DNA of 64,000 bases from Rhyzopertha dominica (lineage: Eukaryota > Arthropoda > Insecta > Coleoptera > Bostrichidae): assembly GCA_025024175.1 (NCBI GenBank), contig QCXZ01000001.1:19716001-19780000 (forward strand), given 5' to 3'. Shown in pieces: positions 22,030-34,528 of this stretch. The notes beneath the pieces are model-generated. The model had not been told where the DNA came from, ran no database searches, and saw only the letters and a program-made list of their open reading frames with translations. A program made the position numbers and the translations under genes. Position 1 is the stretch's first letter. Each line of letters starts with the position of its first letter.

Positions 22030-24896
22030 TTAGTTGATTATGATAGAGTGAATGTAAACCGCAAGCACTTCAATTACAAACTACGGTTTTTTCAGACTGA
22101 TGGACGATTATGTATAAGGGGTGTTAAGTGTAACATTTAGAACATACAACAATAAGAACAGTATGATATTACTTTCGTATAGCATAAAATTGTTTTGATA
22201 CTTAGTGTTTCATTCTTGAATTTAAACATTATAACTATATGACGGCAGCAAAATCCATTACAATTTCATTTAAATAGGATAAAAATGTAGAACATTATCA
22301 GGCTGGGTGTGATAACAGGCTAAGAACCGAGCCCAACACTAATTTAGTATTTGCAAAAATGCATCACTAGTGTAACGTCCTGGCTGGAGTTTGATACTGA
22401 AGTAAACCTGGAGGCCCGATTTTGAAATGATTGTGTTTTGAGTAATCATGTAGATTCTTATCAGTAAAAATCCAGATTAAGAAAATAATATCTTACAGTC
22501 TTCGTTTGTTTTATTTTTTGAAAAGTCGGATTTTTTTTGGGACAACGATATGGCTTAATTTATACTTATAAAATAACGTGTTTTGCATGACTGACAGATT
22601 CATCATCGCCAAGCGATGAAATTTAGTCAGTAGGGTCTTTACATAACGTAAACACCAACTAAGAAGAATTTTTAGAAATTCCTTTCCTAGGAGGGTGAAA
22701 TGGGGGATGAAAGTTTGTACACACATAAAACGATTTATTTNAAGGNGAATAAAAATTAGTTGAATCAAATAAATTATTTGTTTGTATCTACGCAAAAGAG
22801 CATTTATTTGTATTAAGATAATTTTTTCTTGATTTATTTTGCCTGGATCCAGTAAATAAGCTTACACCACTAATAGATAATGTTTTAAGTGAACAGTACT
22901 TTTATTTCTTTCAAGTAACATTTTGTTGCATGAAATTAAACTTTTTCTTATTGTGCATTCTTTTGCACCAACTAAAGGTTTCCTTAAATCCAAATAAATT
23001 TTCTTTGACTAAAGTAAAAGTTTTTTTCCACAGAAAACAGATATCTTTTTTTAAAACGTCGTTTTGCTCTTAAAGAAAGATAATTAGATTTTATTTAAAA
23101 ACCGTTCTACTTCACTTATAAATATGTACTTATTTATTTCGTACAGTGGTAACTAAAGTGTGATAAACTAACATATTTCCCCCATTGTTCATTGCAATTG
23201 TAACAGTAAATTTGGGTGAACGTAAATCATCCATACAAGTGACATTATAAGATTTTAAATGTAAAATGAACCAGTCGCTAAGAAGTAAAAAGCATACGCA
23301 TATAGAGAGTATACACAACCACGTAATACGCACCTGAAAAGTTTGCTTAGTATGCTATATTAGTTTTTCATTGCGTCATAATTATGTTACATTGTAGAAT
23401 CTAGGTTAACCATCATCGTTTTTGCACTAAACGAGTCTTTGGTCTTTCGGAATATACTGCTCCAATACCAGCTCTTCAGAAAATTCTCCAAACCCATCGT
23501 ATGCGAGACATCTAACATATATCTGTACCTACTACACTATTGAAATCAAATAATGGCTAGCACAAACCACAAAGGCTACACAATACACTGCTACCACCTT
23601 TCATTAACGAACGGCGTATAAACAATTGACATTTTATTGAGCCCAATGTGTTTACTTTCAATCCAAGAAATTTGTTGTTGAATTAATGAGTCCGTATTTT
23701 AAACGAAACAGAAAAATACTTTATTCCAAATAATATTCTTTGAAGTAAGCATATCAGTCTAAAATTAAAGCAATTAAATGTTCCATCAATCGAAAGTGTT
23801 TTGCACGAAGCAAAAAATTAATTAAATGCAAGAGAAATATAATATTCAATTCAAGAGAACTCGGCAGCTTATAACAAAAATTGTATTTTGTCTGCATAAG
23901 ATAAAGCCATTATGCTACAAATAAATAAATATTATTGATTTAAACAATTTTTCTTGAAACAAATAAATTTATACAAGAGTAATTATTTTCTTCATTCAAA
24001 CAAACATTTTTATGTGTATACGGGAGATCTGTCAGTTAATTGAAATTAAAAACAGAACGTCCACTAACTTGCCAGTCATCACACATACGGGTAGAATATT
24101 ACATAATAAGAACATAAAATATTACAGGAGAAATATGAAGAAAAGCTGTGAATCACATTAGACAGGAGTACCTTGGAAGAAACTATAAAAGAACAATAAC
24201 GAAAATACAATTCAGTTTAAAGGACTAACAGAATCCCGGCACTCCTAAACGACCCCGAACGAGATGGCTTCTGGGAAGAGAAAATCACCGGAAATGCTAC
24301 ACACAATAAATAGTCCATATACAGTAAGGGAGCAATATAATTTTCCATCCTGATGAAACCACTGAACAGGCAGAGGATGGAGATGAAAAAATTAACATCT
24401 CTGCAGAGATCAAGGAGGCAAAGGGATTTATTATGACATCGCAAAAACCAGGAAGATATGTAAATGAGTCTACCCGTAAAAAATCTGGACAACTGTAAAG
24501 AATCCTAGATAGAAAAACTAATTGCCCGTAGACCAGTAATAGCACCATCACCCATCGCTCGGATAACCGAACGGAAAACTGAATGAACACATACAAAATC
24601 AACCTAAAAAGCTTCGACACCAACACGCAAAGGCAACCTAAGCAAAACACAGGAATCAGAATTACAACTTACGAAAGTCAAGAAAACTATAAAAAAGAGG
24701 TCCAAAATCTGTACACAAATCCAGGCAGTAGCTCATTGGATGAAGAAGAATAATTGGGTGTTTTCACATTTTTTAGAAATCATGCCATATTTATATTTGG
24801 AGCACCCTTGTTACGTACTAAAAATTTCAAAATTTTTCTAGCACCAGTTTTCAAGAAAAACCGTTCTGAAGTTCAAATATAAAAATTGACCACACA
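22030..24896. other. No gene recognised
   Basis: AT-rich, with two N near 22741-22746. A moderately GC-rich stretch at 24217-24730 has frames on both strands but no motif I can name; it may be an old retroelement piece. Confidence 0.35.
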
Positions 24897-25754
24897 AACG
24901 CAGTGTCCCGGGATGGAGACTGTGTGACGTAGCACNCTATGTAAACAAAGAANATAGGTTATGTTACCTACGTGCCTTTGCTTGTGCCGAGTGAAACGAG
25001 TTGTTTTCTTGCTTTTAACGGACTCCCCCTAACAACTGGGAGAATGTTTAAGCATGTACAAACCAGAAGCTAACACCAGACGGTGCTTTGTGCCGAAGTG
25101 TTCAAATCTCAAATACATCCGTCAATAGTCTCAACAAAATATTCGTAAGTGTATCCGGTTACCCGGAGACTACGAACGCAAACGGAGATGGTTTAATGGT
25201 TTAAAGCAGCCAGAAGAAAGACAAAATCTACATTTTACTGTTGTGAGACTTAGAGTAACTGCATAATTTTTTGCACGAACTTTGTGTTCCGGGCATATCT
25301 TGGACTGCAGTAGACATATTATGGGCCCCTCTCGCTTCACTTGAAAATATGCATCTCCGTGTTGCTCACGACTTGCACTAGAAAAAAGATGCATTTCGTT
25401 CAAAATATCAATGATTCATAATGTATTAAATTGCAGATTAAGCTGCTTTATTAATTACTTATACTGCTGCTTTAGCGCCTTTGATTTCGGCAGCATTAAA
25501 ACGTGGGTCATTCTTGATAAATTCGGTGACTATAAATATATCTACAGCCGGCAAATTGTTCGAAGACGCTTTAACAAAGCATTCCGACGACATATTGTTA
25601 AATTTATAAAAAAAAACAAACGGAAACACTCTCAAACATAACCAATAACGCAAACGAAATACGGAAAGTAGCAGAGAGCAGACGCTACTTGTTTACATCG
25701 GGTGATACGTCACAGCCAGTCCTAGTCAATCTGAGCGTGTCTTAAAACTGCGTT
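24897..25754 (+). mobile_element. THAP-domain DNA element 3
   Basis: AACGCAGT (24897-24904) is mirrored by ACTGCGTT (25747-25754). Further in, TGTGACGTAGCAC followed by TATGTAAACAA (24923-24947) is mirrored by TTGTTTACATCG followed by GGTGATACGTCACA (25689-25713). The subterminal GTGACGT and TGTAAACA words are also found in element 1 (9317-9340). The interior starts with a broken THAP frame. Two N lie at 24936 and 24953. Confidence 0.55.
25054..25250 (+). pseudogene. Broken THAP-type zinc-finger frame
   Basis: ATG 25054 reads MYKPEANTRRCFVPKCSNLK and stops at 25126-25128. Continuation in other frames gives NKIFVSV and then LPGDYERKRRWFNGLKQPEE, which follow the THAP core order. The first zinc pair (CFVPKC) is intact and the C-terminal CxxH pair is not visible. 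Related to 9474 and 20019. Confidence 0.55.
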
Positions 25755-28490
25755 GTTGCCACGTTGCGCACTGAGAAGTTGTAAACAATTTATTTTGGTT
25801 AAAAAATTTTTGCAGCGTTATGGATACAGATACACACTTAATTAACTAAGTACTCTTTTTTAATGTATAAGTTTATATTTTATAACTAGTGAACACACCC
25901 AATTGACCGGAATGAAGCCAGCATCAAACACAGAAATATCTAAGGAAACCATCCACTGGTTTTGTGCACCCTACAAACCTTCCCATTCCAATCCTCATAT
26001 TCTGGTTAGATGCGCTACGTGCGAGTTCACTAGGAACAAGCATGTCACACCTCTAACCCAAGGTGGAAGTAGCCGGCGCGGGGGTATATTCGGAAGCGGC
26101 AAAATTACTAGGATATGTAAAGTTTATTCCCGGTTCCCATTATCGCAAACTATACTTCACCATTATCAGGTCGAATTCACATTTATTTCGTATACGCATC
26201 TCTTTCAAACATAGTACTTTTAGTACTACATCCTAAATATTTCATTCTGCAGAAGACCCATTCGAATAGCAATAGCAAGTTATAGAATCAATTTGAGTGG
26301 CAAAGGTAGAATTGACAGAGTACATGCACAAACATAAAGCGGTTGTCGCTGTTAATTAGAGGCTGATGGACATGATAGTTAACCGCTAATGCATCGTGAC
26401 ATATGTGTAAGTAATTCAATTACTTAGTACAATAGCTTCATTATAGCTCTATGGGTGTGAACGAAAAGTAATTTTCAGTCCATATTTTGTCTGCACATAA
26501 TGGGATGTTTAGTCAGTCCCTTTTTCTTATTTTTGAATGATGTCTCACTTTTGCAAATTGTATTTCTTCTCACTATAAATGAATTACTTCCACATCCAAC
26601 GGATGGAAAGTATTGTATCGCACAAAAAAATGGAGCAAAAAAGATTTCTTGTCTGTGTCGGTGTGTCTGTGGTTTTGTTTGTGGACACGATAACTTTCGA
26701 AAGACTTAATATATGAACTTAAAATTTGGCAAACGTATAGATCTCAACAACTAAAGCGACCTATTGTTTTTGGGATAAGTAGGGTATCGAGAAGGGGGCA
26801 AAATTGGGGGGTAACTACCTTTTTTGCAAATTTTTATTTTTTTATTTCTTTTTCGTTTTAGTATGTGATTAGTAGTATAACTACGAGTATTATTCGCTCT
26901 TATAAATTTTCAGTGCTGTAAATTTTCGGTACAGCAAACTGTTTAGAAGCATCACTTAAAGAAAACGGGTTTTCCTAAATATCTCCGAATATATTTAATA
27001 TATTCAAAAAATGAGAATACCATCAAATAGGAAATAAAATTTCTCACAAAAAATGTCTTTAAACTTAAAATTTATCTAAAATTTTGACATTTTCGAAATA
27101 TTTCCAAAAAACGTATTTTGGTCCCTGTTCGTACACTTTTTTTAAATTTTGGTATTATATAGGAAATCAAATTTCTAATCGGAAAGCTATCTCGTAATTT
27201 TTTTTGTTAAGTTAATACTTTTCGAGTTATTTAGAAAAAACAGATTTTTGCTAATATCACGAAGACCGTTTGTCTTAGAAAAGAATCTGTAGAGAGAAAA
27301 AATGCTCAAAACCTGATTACTAATCGTATAGTATATAAGAAATAAAAACGTAAATGTCATTTTGACAATTGAATGGTGGAAGTATTGATTCAATTTGCAG
27401 CGGTTTTTTTATTATTAGATGCTAATAAACACAAAAATATAAACGATCACATTGTAAAGGTAGTATATTTTTTGTTTACACATAAGCAACATTATTTCAG
27501 TATGCAGCAAACCAAAAAGTAATAAAGGAGCTTATAAAAAATATTTCGTGTTACAGAAAGTAAAACCTAATGTTTCTAAAGCGCCCTTACAAGAAAACAA
27601 GAAATTTTTGAAATAATGGTAAATGAATGTACATCCTTACTTAATTGCGATTTTATTTTCTTATGATACAAGTACGTTTATTTTTTATAAAGAAATAGAT
27701 CTAAATAAACTATTATATCCAGTTTCAGGGGCACTGGCATTATTCGTTGGTAATCGGTCAGTAATATTAATGCAAAATTTATCTGCCCATTCAGTTGTTT
27801 CCAGGGTGACTTTTCAGCTTGCATGCCAATAAATGGGTGCAATCGCCTATATACAGTCGATGTAACCGAAACTGGATCACACTACCAACTGGTTACGACC
27901 CTCGTAGAATATTCATCTGACTAATCGGGCAAATAACAGCTGGACCAGCAATTATACTGCCCTATTATTTGTTATTAGAATTAATACCCCCGTTTGTGTA
28001 TTACGATTGTAATCCTGTAACTGAATCATTTGTTGGGTGGCGGATCTATCTGGCTTATTGGCGGGAGAAAAGCGTCCCACACCACTTACTTAGGGAGCTG
28101 CTAGCTTATGTCAGCAACGGGGAAGATTTGTAGTGTAGGTAATCCAAACGATATTAAGTTCACCAAAACTGCTTGTTGCAGCGTTATTGATTTTGTGACA
28201 ACAACCAGTGGTTATATATTTCTTTGCAAACTCATGTTTTAATCACGATTAAGAAGTTCCATAAATTCACACATGTATATACCAAGTTCTATTCTAAACC
28301 AATTTATGAACCTATTCAGTACAATAACTACATAAGGCATTGAAAATTGGGACTACATTTTAGGAACTGTGTACCTACCACATAATACACGATTATTGAA
28401 ATCTTTGTTGTTTTGTTATATTAACGATTTATAATTTTTGTTGAATGCGGGTCATTTATACTTTAATTGAAATCTGCTTTGATTTTTATA
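25755..28490. other. No gene; repeat-like block at about 26640-27420
   Basis: About 26640-27420 has the character of a dispersed insect repeat (GTGGACACGATAACTTTCGA near 26680, then several AT-rich phrases on cell-like repeat spacing such as AATTTCTAATCGGAAAGCTA). I recognise the wording but not its class. No coding motif elsewhere. Confidence 0.35.
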
Positions 28491-29254
28491 CAGGGTCTAC
28501 CAAAAATATGAAACTAATTCATTGAAAAAATACTGGTAAGTTTTGAACAAAAACACTCAGACACATCAATTTGTATTTCATATATCCATTATTTGGATAA
28601 CTTGCATATTTGATTGTTTTTTTGAGACATGGCGGCATCATCAACCCCCACTTTTTTTGGCAGAAATAAGTAAAACTTATTCTTCTGGAGGCTGAGGGGG
28701 TCTGCCACGTACCGATCAAGAATCATTACAAAAATCATTCAAGCAAGTAAAGTTGTATGTAATCAACTGCGTGTGATAAAAAAATCAAACAAAAAAGACA
28801 ACTTACATAATAGATTCGTCAAAGCAATGATCAATCTTAAAAAATTTGCAAACAGCATTAACAAGAAACAAGACATAGAAAATTTAAACACTGTTTACTA
28901 AAATTTAATTTGCAGTTATAAGAAATGAATACGTCACATTTCCTTTATCTCCTTTTTATTCTACGTTTTTCGCCTTAGATTGGTCTGTCTTTCGCCTACC
29001 TTCACAAGGTGTACATGCATCTCTGTATGCGTTTTGTTTAATATCTAACTAAGTTCTAAATATGATGTACTTTGACATGGTGTTCGTTTATCGGTAAGTT
29101 ATTTGCTGTTGTATTTTAATAATATACGATTTTAATATGTTTTATTTGTATATGTGTTTTACTATTGTTGGTTCATCTACGTATTTATACTACCACTGTT
29201 ATTTTTTATTCTAAAATATGTTGTTACTTGTCACTATCATATTCTATAAGTGCC

Positions 29255-29288
29255 CTGAAAAAGATCACATATTGATGGAAACGTCGGC
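29255..29288 (+). other. Hammerhead-like relic motif
   Basis: CTGAAAA (29255-29261), a 4-bp helix ATCA/TGAT, then GAAAC and GTCGGC (29278-29288). The first box departs from CUGANGA by one base. Resembles the 3-prime region of Penelope-like elements. Confidence 0.25.
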
Positions 29289-30041
29289 TATCAATAAATA
29301 ATAATTTAAACAGCGCTGGCGTTTTTTTGATATTCAAATCCAATTCAAACCAAGGTTACTACACAATAAAAAATAAAGTTTATTTATACAGGTTGTCCCA
29401 CTAGTTGAACCTTTTTACATACATACTCATTTTTAGTAAAATATTAGGTATACACTAGGATTATATCGCAATCGTTTTGGAAATATTTGTGGTTTTTATT
29501 ATTTTTATTATTTTTCACGGTTACCGATATATCCGCTAAAGCCGTACGCAAGCTGCTAATTAAAACAATACATATATTATTCTTATGGTGAAACGCTCTG
29601 CTTGTTGTACCGAATACAGACATAGAATTTGAAGCTATAGGGCATGGGAATGGCTCATTGAAGGGGTTGTTGGTGGGTAAAATCTGATAAGGTGATAGCA
29701 AATTTCATTTTTAACGAAAAAAAATATTGAAAGCTGCATCTATAAATCAAAATTAAAAATAAAACTTGCTATCTTCTCGTCACAGTTCGCAGTTCATCCT
29801 GATCATATCACTTCTGAATGTTCAGTGCCTCTGCTTTGCAACTTCAGCTAGGCTAGGACCTTCGAGCCTACGACTGCATTACAGACTATACCGCTCACGC
29901 CTTACGCATGAACAGCTGCTGGAACAACAGTTCATTCGCGAACGATCAAATTTTCAATGTCACGAACTANTTCCCGCAGTTTGCACTCAAGAGTCGTTCT
30001 TTTTATCAACTCTATCCAGGACCTTGACTTAAGGCAACAAA

Positions 30042-30378
30042 ATGGCCCATAACTACATCACACTAATACAGCTTATAGATTACGAGCCATTGATGATAAT
30101 TGGTAACGGTGATAGAATGAGGACGCTAGAAGATGTATGTTGATTGTTTAATGAAAAGTATCCAAGTCGCATACCCTTAGTGCATACAACTGGGAGTAAA
30201 TTGGAAAAGAAGTTTTGGGAAACAGGACATGTTAGGAATCTTCCCTAAAGTTGGCCGCCCTAGAGTATCTGAGTATACTGTTTTGAGCATCCTTATAAAC
30301 GTAAAAGAAAATCTATATCTATCTGCAAAGACAATAGCTGATACTAGCATTGCATTCTATTGGGCTATAGTCAAATAA
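30042..30378 (+). pseudogene. Mariner-like transposase N-terminal (DUF4817/HTH type), broken
   Basis: From ATG 30042 the reading is MAHNYITLIQLIDYEPLMII, DRMRTLEDVC, an in-frame stop where Trp might stand, then LFNEKYPSRIPLVHTTGSKL and EKKFWETGHVRNLP. A frameshift leads to KVGRPRVSEYTVLSIL and LSAKTIADTSIAFYW. The order FNEKYP - KLEKKFWETG - GRPR - I--T fits the first HTH and linker of DUF4817-type insect transposases. No DDE part follows in recognisable form. Confidence 0.5.
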
Positions 30379-31249
30379 GTATAACTCATATAAAATATAT
30401 ATGACACAAAAATTGACACATGGAGATTCAATTTTTGTAAACGTAATCTAGCCAGGATTATGGTGTTTTCAGATAAAGCTACTTTTTGTTGTAAACGGAA
30501 AGGTAAATAAACACAGCTGTAGTTTCAGGTCCACAGAAAATCATCACTCAATACCCTGAAAAAAAATAAACTTTTTGCTATTATTGTGCAGGAGTGCTAA
30601 CATCATATTTTTCCGATAATATTTTAACTGCCAATACTTATTTTCGCTTTTTACGATTTACATTGATAACCGTGCTGGCAGTGATATACTTACCCGAATG
30701 CCGAAGATAGCGATATTCCCAATGCAGATATTTGGTTCCAACATGCTGAAGCACCGCACCGTCCCATGGTGCTTTTCGTGTTCGAGAGTACCTGGATACA
30801 ATTTTACTGTTATATAGTAATATAAATTTCAAGTTTAACTATGTTACATAAAATTATGGGACAATCTGTATAATTCAATTTCAGTTTAAATCCAGCAAAA
30901 TACGCTACAGTTGATCACATACAATTTTTACTTGTAACATTTTAATAATTTTGTATTCTAGTGTAACTACTGGGCATTATATCATACATTCCATTAGGAC
31001 TAGGCTTGAATGATTTTTTTGTAATTGCTGAACGGTAGATTACAAACCCCTCTTGTAATCAGAAAAAGGAATTCTACCGATTTCTGCTAAAAAAGAGGGG
31101 TTTCATATTTAACAAAATGGTCGATGACATCGTATCTCATAAACGATTTTTGGATAAGAACGACCGAAAGAAATAAAAATTGAGTGCTTTTGCTCAAAAC
31201 TCACCAGTATTTTTTTAATGAATTAGTTCCATGCTTTTGGTACACCCTG

Positions 31250-34132
31250 TAAATTAAAAACGCAGTAAATAAAGACGTAATTATTTTAAAAATGAGCTGT
31301 GTTTTTATTTCATAATTTAACCGTACATTGGTGCACTAGTAATTTTGTTATTGTGAATTTAAAGAAAAACTTTATAAAGCTTGCAACATACTTATTTAAA
31401 AATTCAGAGGTCTTAATAAGTGAAAAATAGCCTACAGCAACGTTGTGGAATGGAATGTAATAGAAAATTTTCGTCGGACGGAATTAGTCGCCGATGGTCT
31501 TTAAAGTATACGTCACAATGATCGTCGCAGGAAAAAGACGACATTGAGAGAAGTTACATACCTACAGGCACTCCAGAGGATCATAAGGATCGACAGGCAC
31601 TTGCGGCGTGCACAAACCATTGAGAACGGGAATTCGGTGCATGGAATGTAGTAGAGATTTCTGGTATTTGAGCGATAAATTCTGCAGTAGTGCTTGTGTC
31701 AGACAGAGGCAGCCGTAAAGTATTAGACACTATTCTTTTGGGTATATTGAATTTATTCCGGCAGATACAGATGCGGAATGCACGGCGCGAAAATACCCAG
31801 AATGTTCAGTTATACGGTTCCTTCTGGTTCCGAACGTAATTGACGGCCCAGAGAAAAATGAGCCCGTAATATTTCACATGAAAAGGCAATTTATAATAAA
31901 AGTACTGTTTTTATGGCGATTGTCGTAAAATATTGACTGTCAGAAAAAGCCTCCGTTAAGGGGCAATGTCGTAAAGAATATCTGGTGTCGATAACGGTAA
32001 AACAATAGAATTGTCTTAGTATAGAAGCGACTGCAGTACTCGGTAGTTTTTCTAGTGGGATGAGTGTAAGTTTATTTTTGTAGCTTATTATTTTTACAAA
32101 AACTTTTAAACCCTCAAGTAACAAGGATTTTTCCAAGGATATGATTTATAGACAAGCGTATTTCACAATTTTCATCCTGAAGTCATATTTGACCTATGCA
32201 AATGACATTCAATAAGTCGTTGTCATAGATAAGAGAGTTAATTGTAGTTGGTTTTATATGTATATAGATTGGCAACTCGAGATACACGGTTAACAGTGCC
32301 TTTGGCGACTGGTCACTCAACTAAAAAGAAAAGCGCGCGGAATTTGAATACCGTATTATTTCACCACTTACTGTTATCATTTTTATTACATTTTAAAGCA
32401 ATAAAGGACCAATTTGTTGGACAACTTTATTACTGAAGAAGAAACCTGGCTGACAAACATGCCGTAGTTGGTAAGCGAGCCACAGGTAGATCAGTTTCCA
32501 TTCCTTTCACGTGTTCTTCACACCCTGGTACAAACTGCTAACAAGAAACGGCATCAGCTTTCAAATTGGCCCGGTTGCTGTGGGCCGCAAAGGTCTGTTC
32601 CTCGCTAAAGTGCTGTTCACATATTCTTCACTTCCACTTAATACAGCCAAATCCATGTTGATAACGTCCAATTATCTCTTGGCCCNCTGTGAATGTTAAA
32701 AANTTTNGCATTGTTCTTAATTAATAAAGTTGAAGGTAATAGTTTTTTATATTTGGGAATCTATGGAATGTAATTTTTTCTTTGCCCTCCTTTCATCTAC
32801 AACCAGGAACCATACATGTCCAAACCATAAATGATGAATTTATGTACAATAACAGGTTTGATTTAATATAAATTAAATCGGTACTTATCACTATACACCA
32901 ACACAGTACACCAACACCACAAAGTCGCACAATTCACCGTCAAAATTTGTCAGACTACAGCAAAAAAAGCGCCCAACTATTTGGCATCAATCGAAAAACG
33001 ACGGCAACGCTAGTCGCGACTGGCCACTAAACTACTACAGAGTTGCCAGGGTTTGGTCGTTATCAAACGGTTTCCAAGCTTATTTTGGTCAGGAGTCATA
33101 ATACGATTTCTACTTTGTTCAGCTCTTCTAATATGTTTTCCTATAGGGATTGTTCAACTATGCATGATTCTGTTATGAGGAATATACAGAATCGGTCACA
33201 TATTTGTATTTGGAGGTAACTCCAATCTTATTAGTTCCAAATTTCAAAAGGAATACGGAGAAACAAAAACTTTCAAAAATATCAGTTATTTCGAGCAAAA
33301 ATCCATCCGTACTAAGAGTTATGAAAGTCTATTTAACGTAAGTTTTAGGAATCCAGTAGTATTATAAGCACGAATTAAAATCCGGCGTGCTGTTAAAATG
33401 CCAGTATACAAAAGACTTTTTAAAAAACGGATTAAATATGATGAAAAATGAGGCTTAATTTGGTTAAAATATTAAGTGCTGAGTTAATTTTTGGAAGCAG
33501 TGCACTGGCGGACTACGGAGGTTGGCTTAACTTAAAAAAATAATAGCTAAATGAAAAATGTGATAATCAAATAAACCCAAAGGCTCAGTCTAAATAAAAG
33601 ATAGTATATTCTGTACTGTGTTCATAACAAAGCATGTCTTGCATAATTTTGTGCAACTATCTAATTCTGATTTTACACAGTACCTTCTCATAATGTGAAC
33701 AAAATCGTCGTCGAACATTGAAATGTAATATGCTATCATTTTACTGATGTGTTGCGGTGTCTGGTTATTATCTAGCATTTATATAATCGACTCAAAAGCA
33801 CTATTTTCGATTTATGCCCGGGTCATTATTTTAGCCAAAGAGCAAAAAGAAGTTCTCAAATTGGATCTATTTAAAATATAGATCAATGCGATCACGGTTT
33901 TTAATCCAAAATTTGCTAATGTCTAAGTTAGTGCAGTATCATCGATGTGCTCATATTCAGTTTTAGGCGCTTTGAAAGCACATAAACTATGCATATGTGA
34001 TTAAAGTTAAAAGCATAAATTACTTTTATGTCACAAAAATTGCCGCAGTAGTAACAATCGAAGTATAACTTACACTGCCATAATAAGATTAATTGATCAT
34101 AAAGGAATAGCTACATTTGTACTAATTTATAC
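31250..34132. other. No gene recognised
   Basis: AT-rich sequence with scattered N (32696, 32703, 32707). About 32880-33070 is less AT-rich (CACCAACACAGTACACCAAC) and may be a transposon end. Nothing else to report. Confidence 0.35.
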
Positions 34133-34476
34133 TGTGATGTAAATTTGTTGCGTTTACCTCCGACAATGCCTGAAGTGTGCCATGCACATGGATTTTTTGT
34201 TTGACGGTTCCTGTCAAACATTCGTTCTACTCGCTGACAGCCTCATGGTACAGGATTTGTATTTATGCTTTTGAATATAAAACCCTACCTGGTGTCAGGT
34301 ATGTAATTACTTGGCATTACTATTGCTGTGCGGCGAGCTGTTTGTATTTTTGTATTACAGCGTGTAGAACAATAAAAAAATACTTGGAACGTTTGCTACT
34401 TTCCTTGCTTGGATTGTGCTTCTATCCGACCGATCCTTTAGAACACCACTACCTTTAAAGGAGGGGTCTCGTTACA
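34133..34476 (+). repeat. LTR 1 of gypsy array
   Basis: 344 bp, begins TGTGATGTAAATTTG and ends GGTCTCGTTACA, the usual TG...CA limits. TATAAAA at 34276-34282 is the likely core promoter (transcription start near 34306) and AATAAA at 34371-34376 the likely poly(A) signal. Confidence 0.95.
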
Positions 34477-34480
34477 TCTT

Positions 34481-34498
34481 TGGCGCCCAACGTGGGGC
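34481..34498 (+). promoter_or_regulatory. Primer binding site, tRNA-Lys
   Basis: TGGCGCCCAACGTGGGGC, 4 bp after the LTR, is exactly complementary to the 18-nt 3-prime end of metazoan tRNA-Lys(CUU) including CCA. Confidence 0.9.
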
Positions 34499-34528
34499 AT
34501 AGGTTGGATATTGAAGTACAACGTCATA

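Larger units (their letters stand above)
28491..31249 (+). mobile_element. TA-flanked element with 5-prime transposase relic
   Basis: CAGGGTCTACCAAAA (28491-28505) and the adjoining 60 bases (AACTAATTCATTGAAAAAAT, ACTGGTAAGTTTTGAACAAA) return in inverted, slightly diverged form at 31180-31249, ending ACCCTG. TA precedes 28491 and follows 31249, the Tc1/mariner target duplication. The interior is large (2.76 kb) for such an element and holds other relics: a second mariner-type end TACAGGTTGTCCCACTAGTT (29389-29408), a hammerhead-like motif (29255) and an HTH transposase start (30042). Nested insertions would explain this. Confidence 0.5.

Noticed and set aside
24217..24730. Possible LINE ORF1-like or gag-like relic
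   Set aside because: Composition differs from the flanks but no zinc knuckle or other diagnostic motif was found in any frame.
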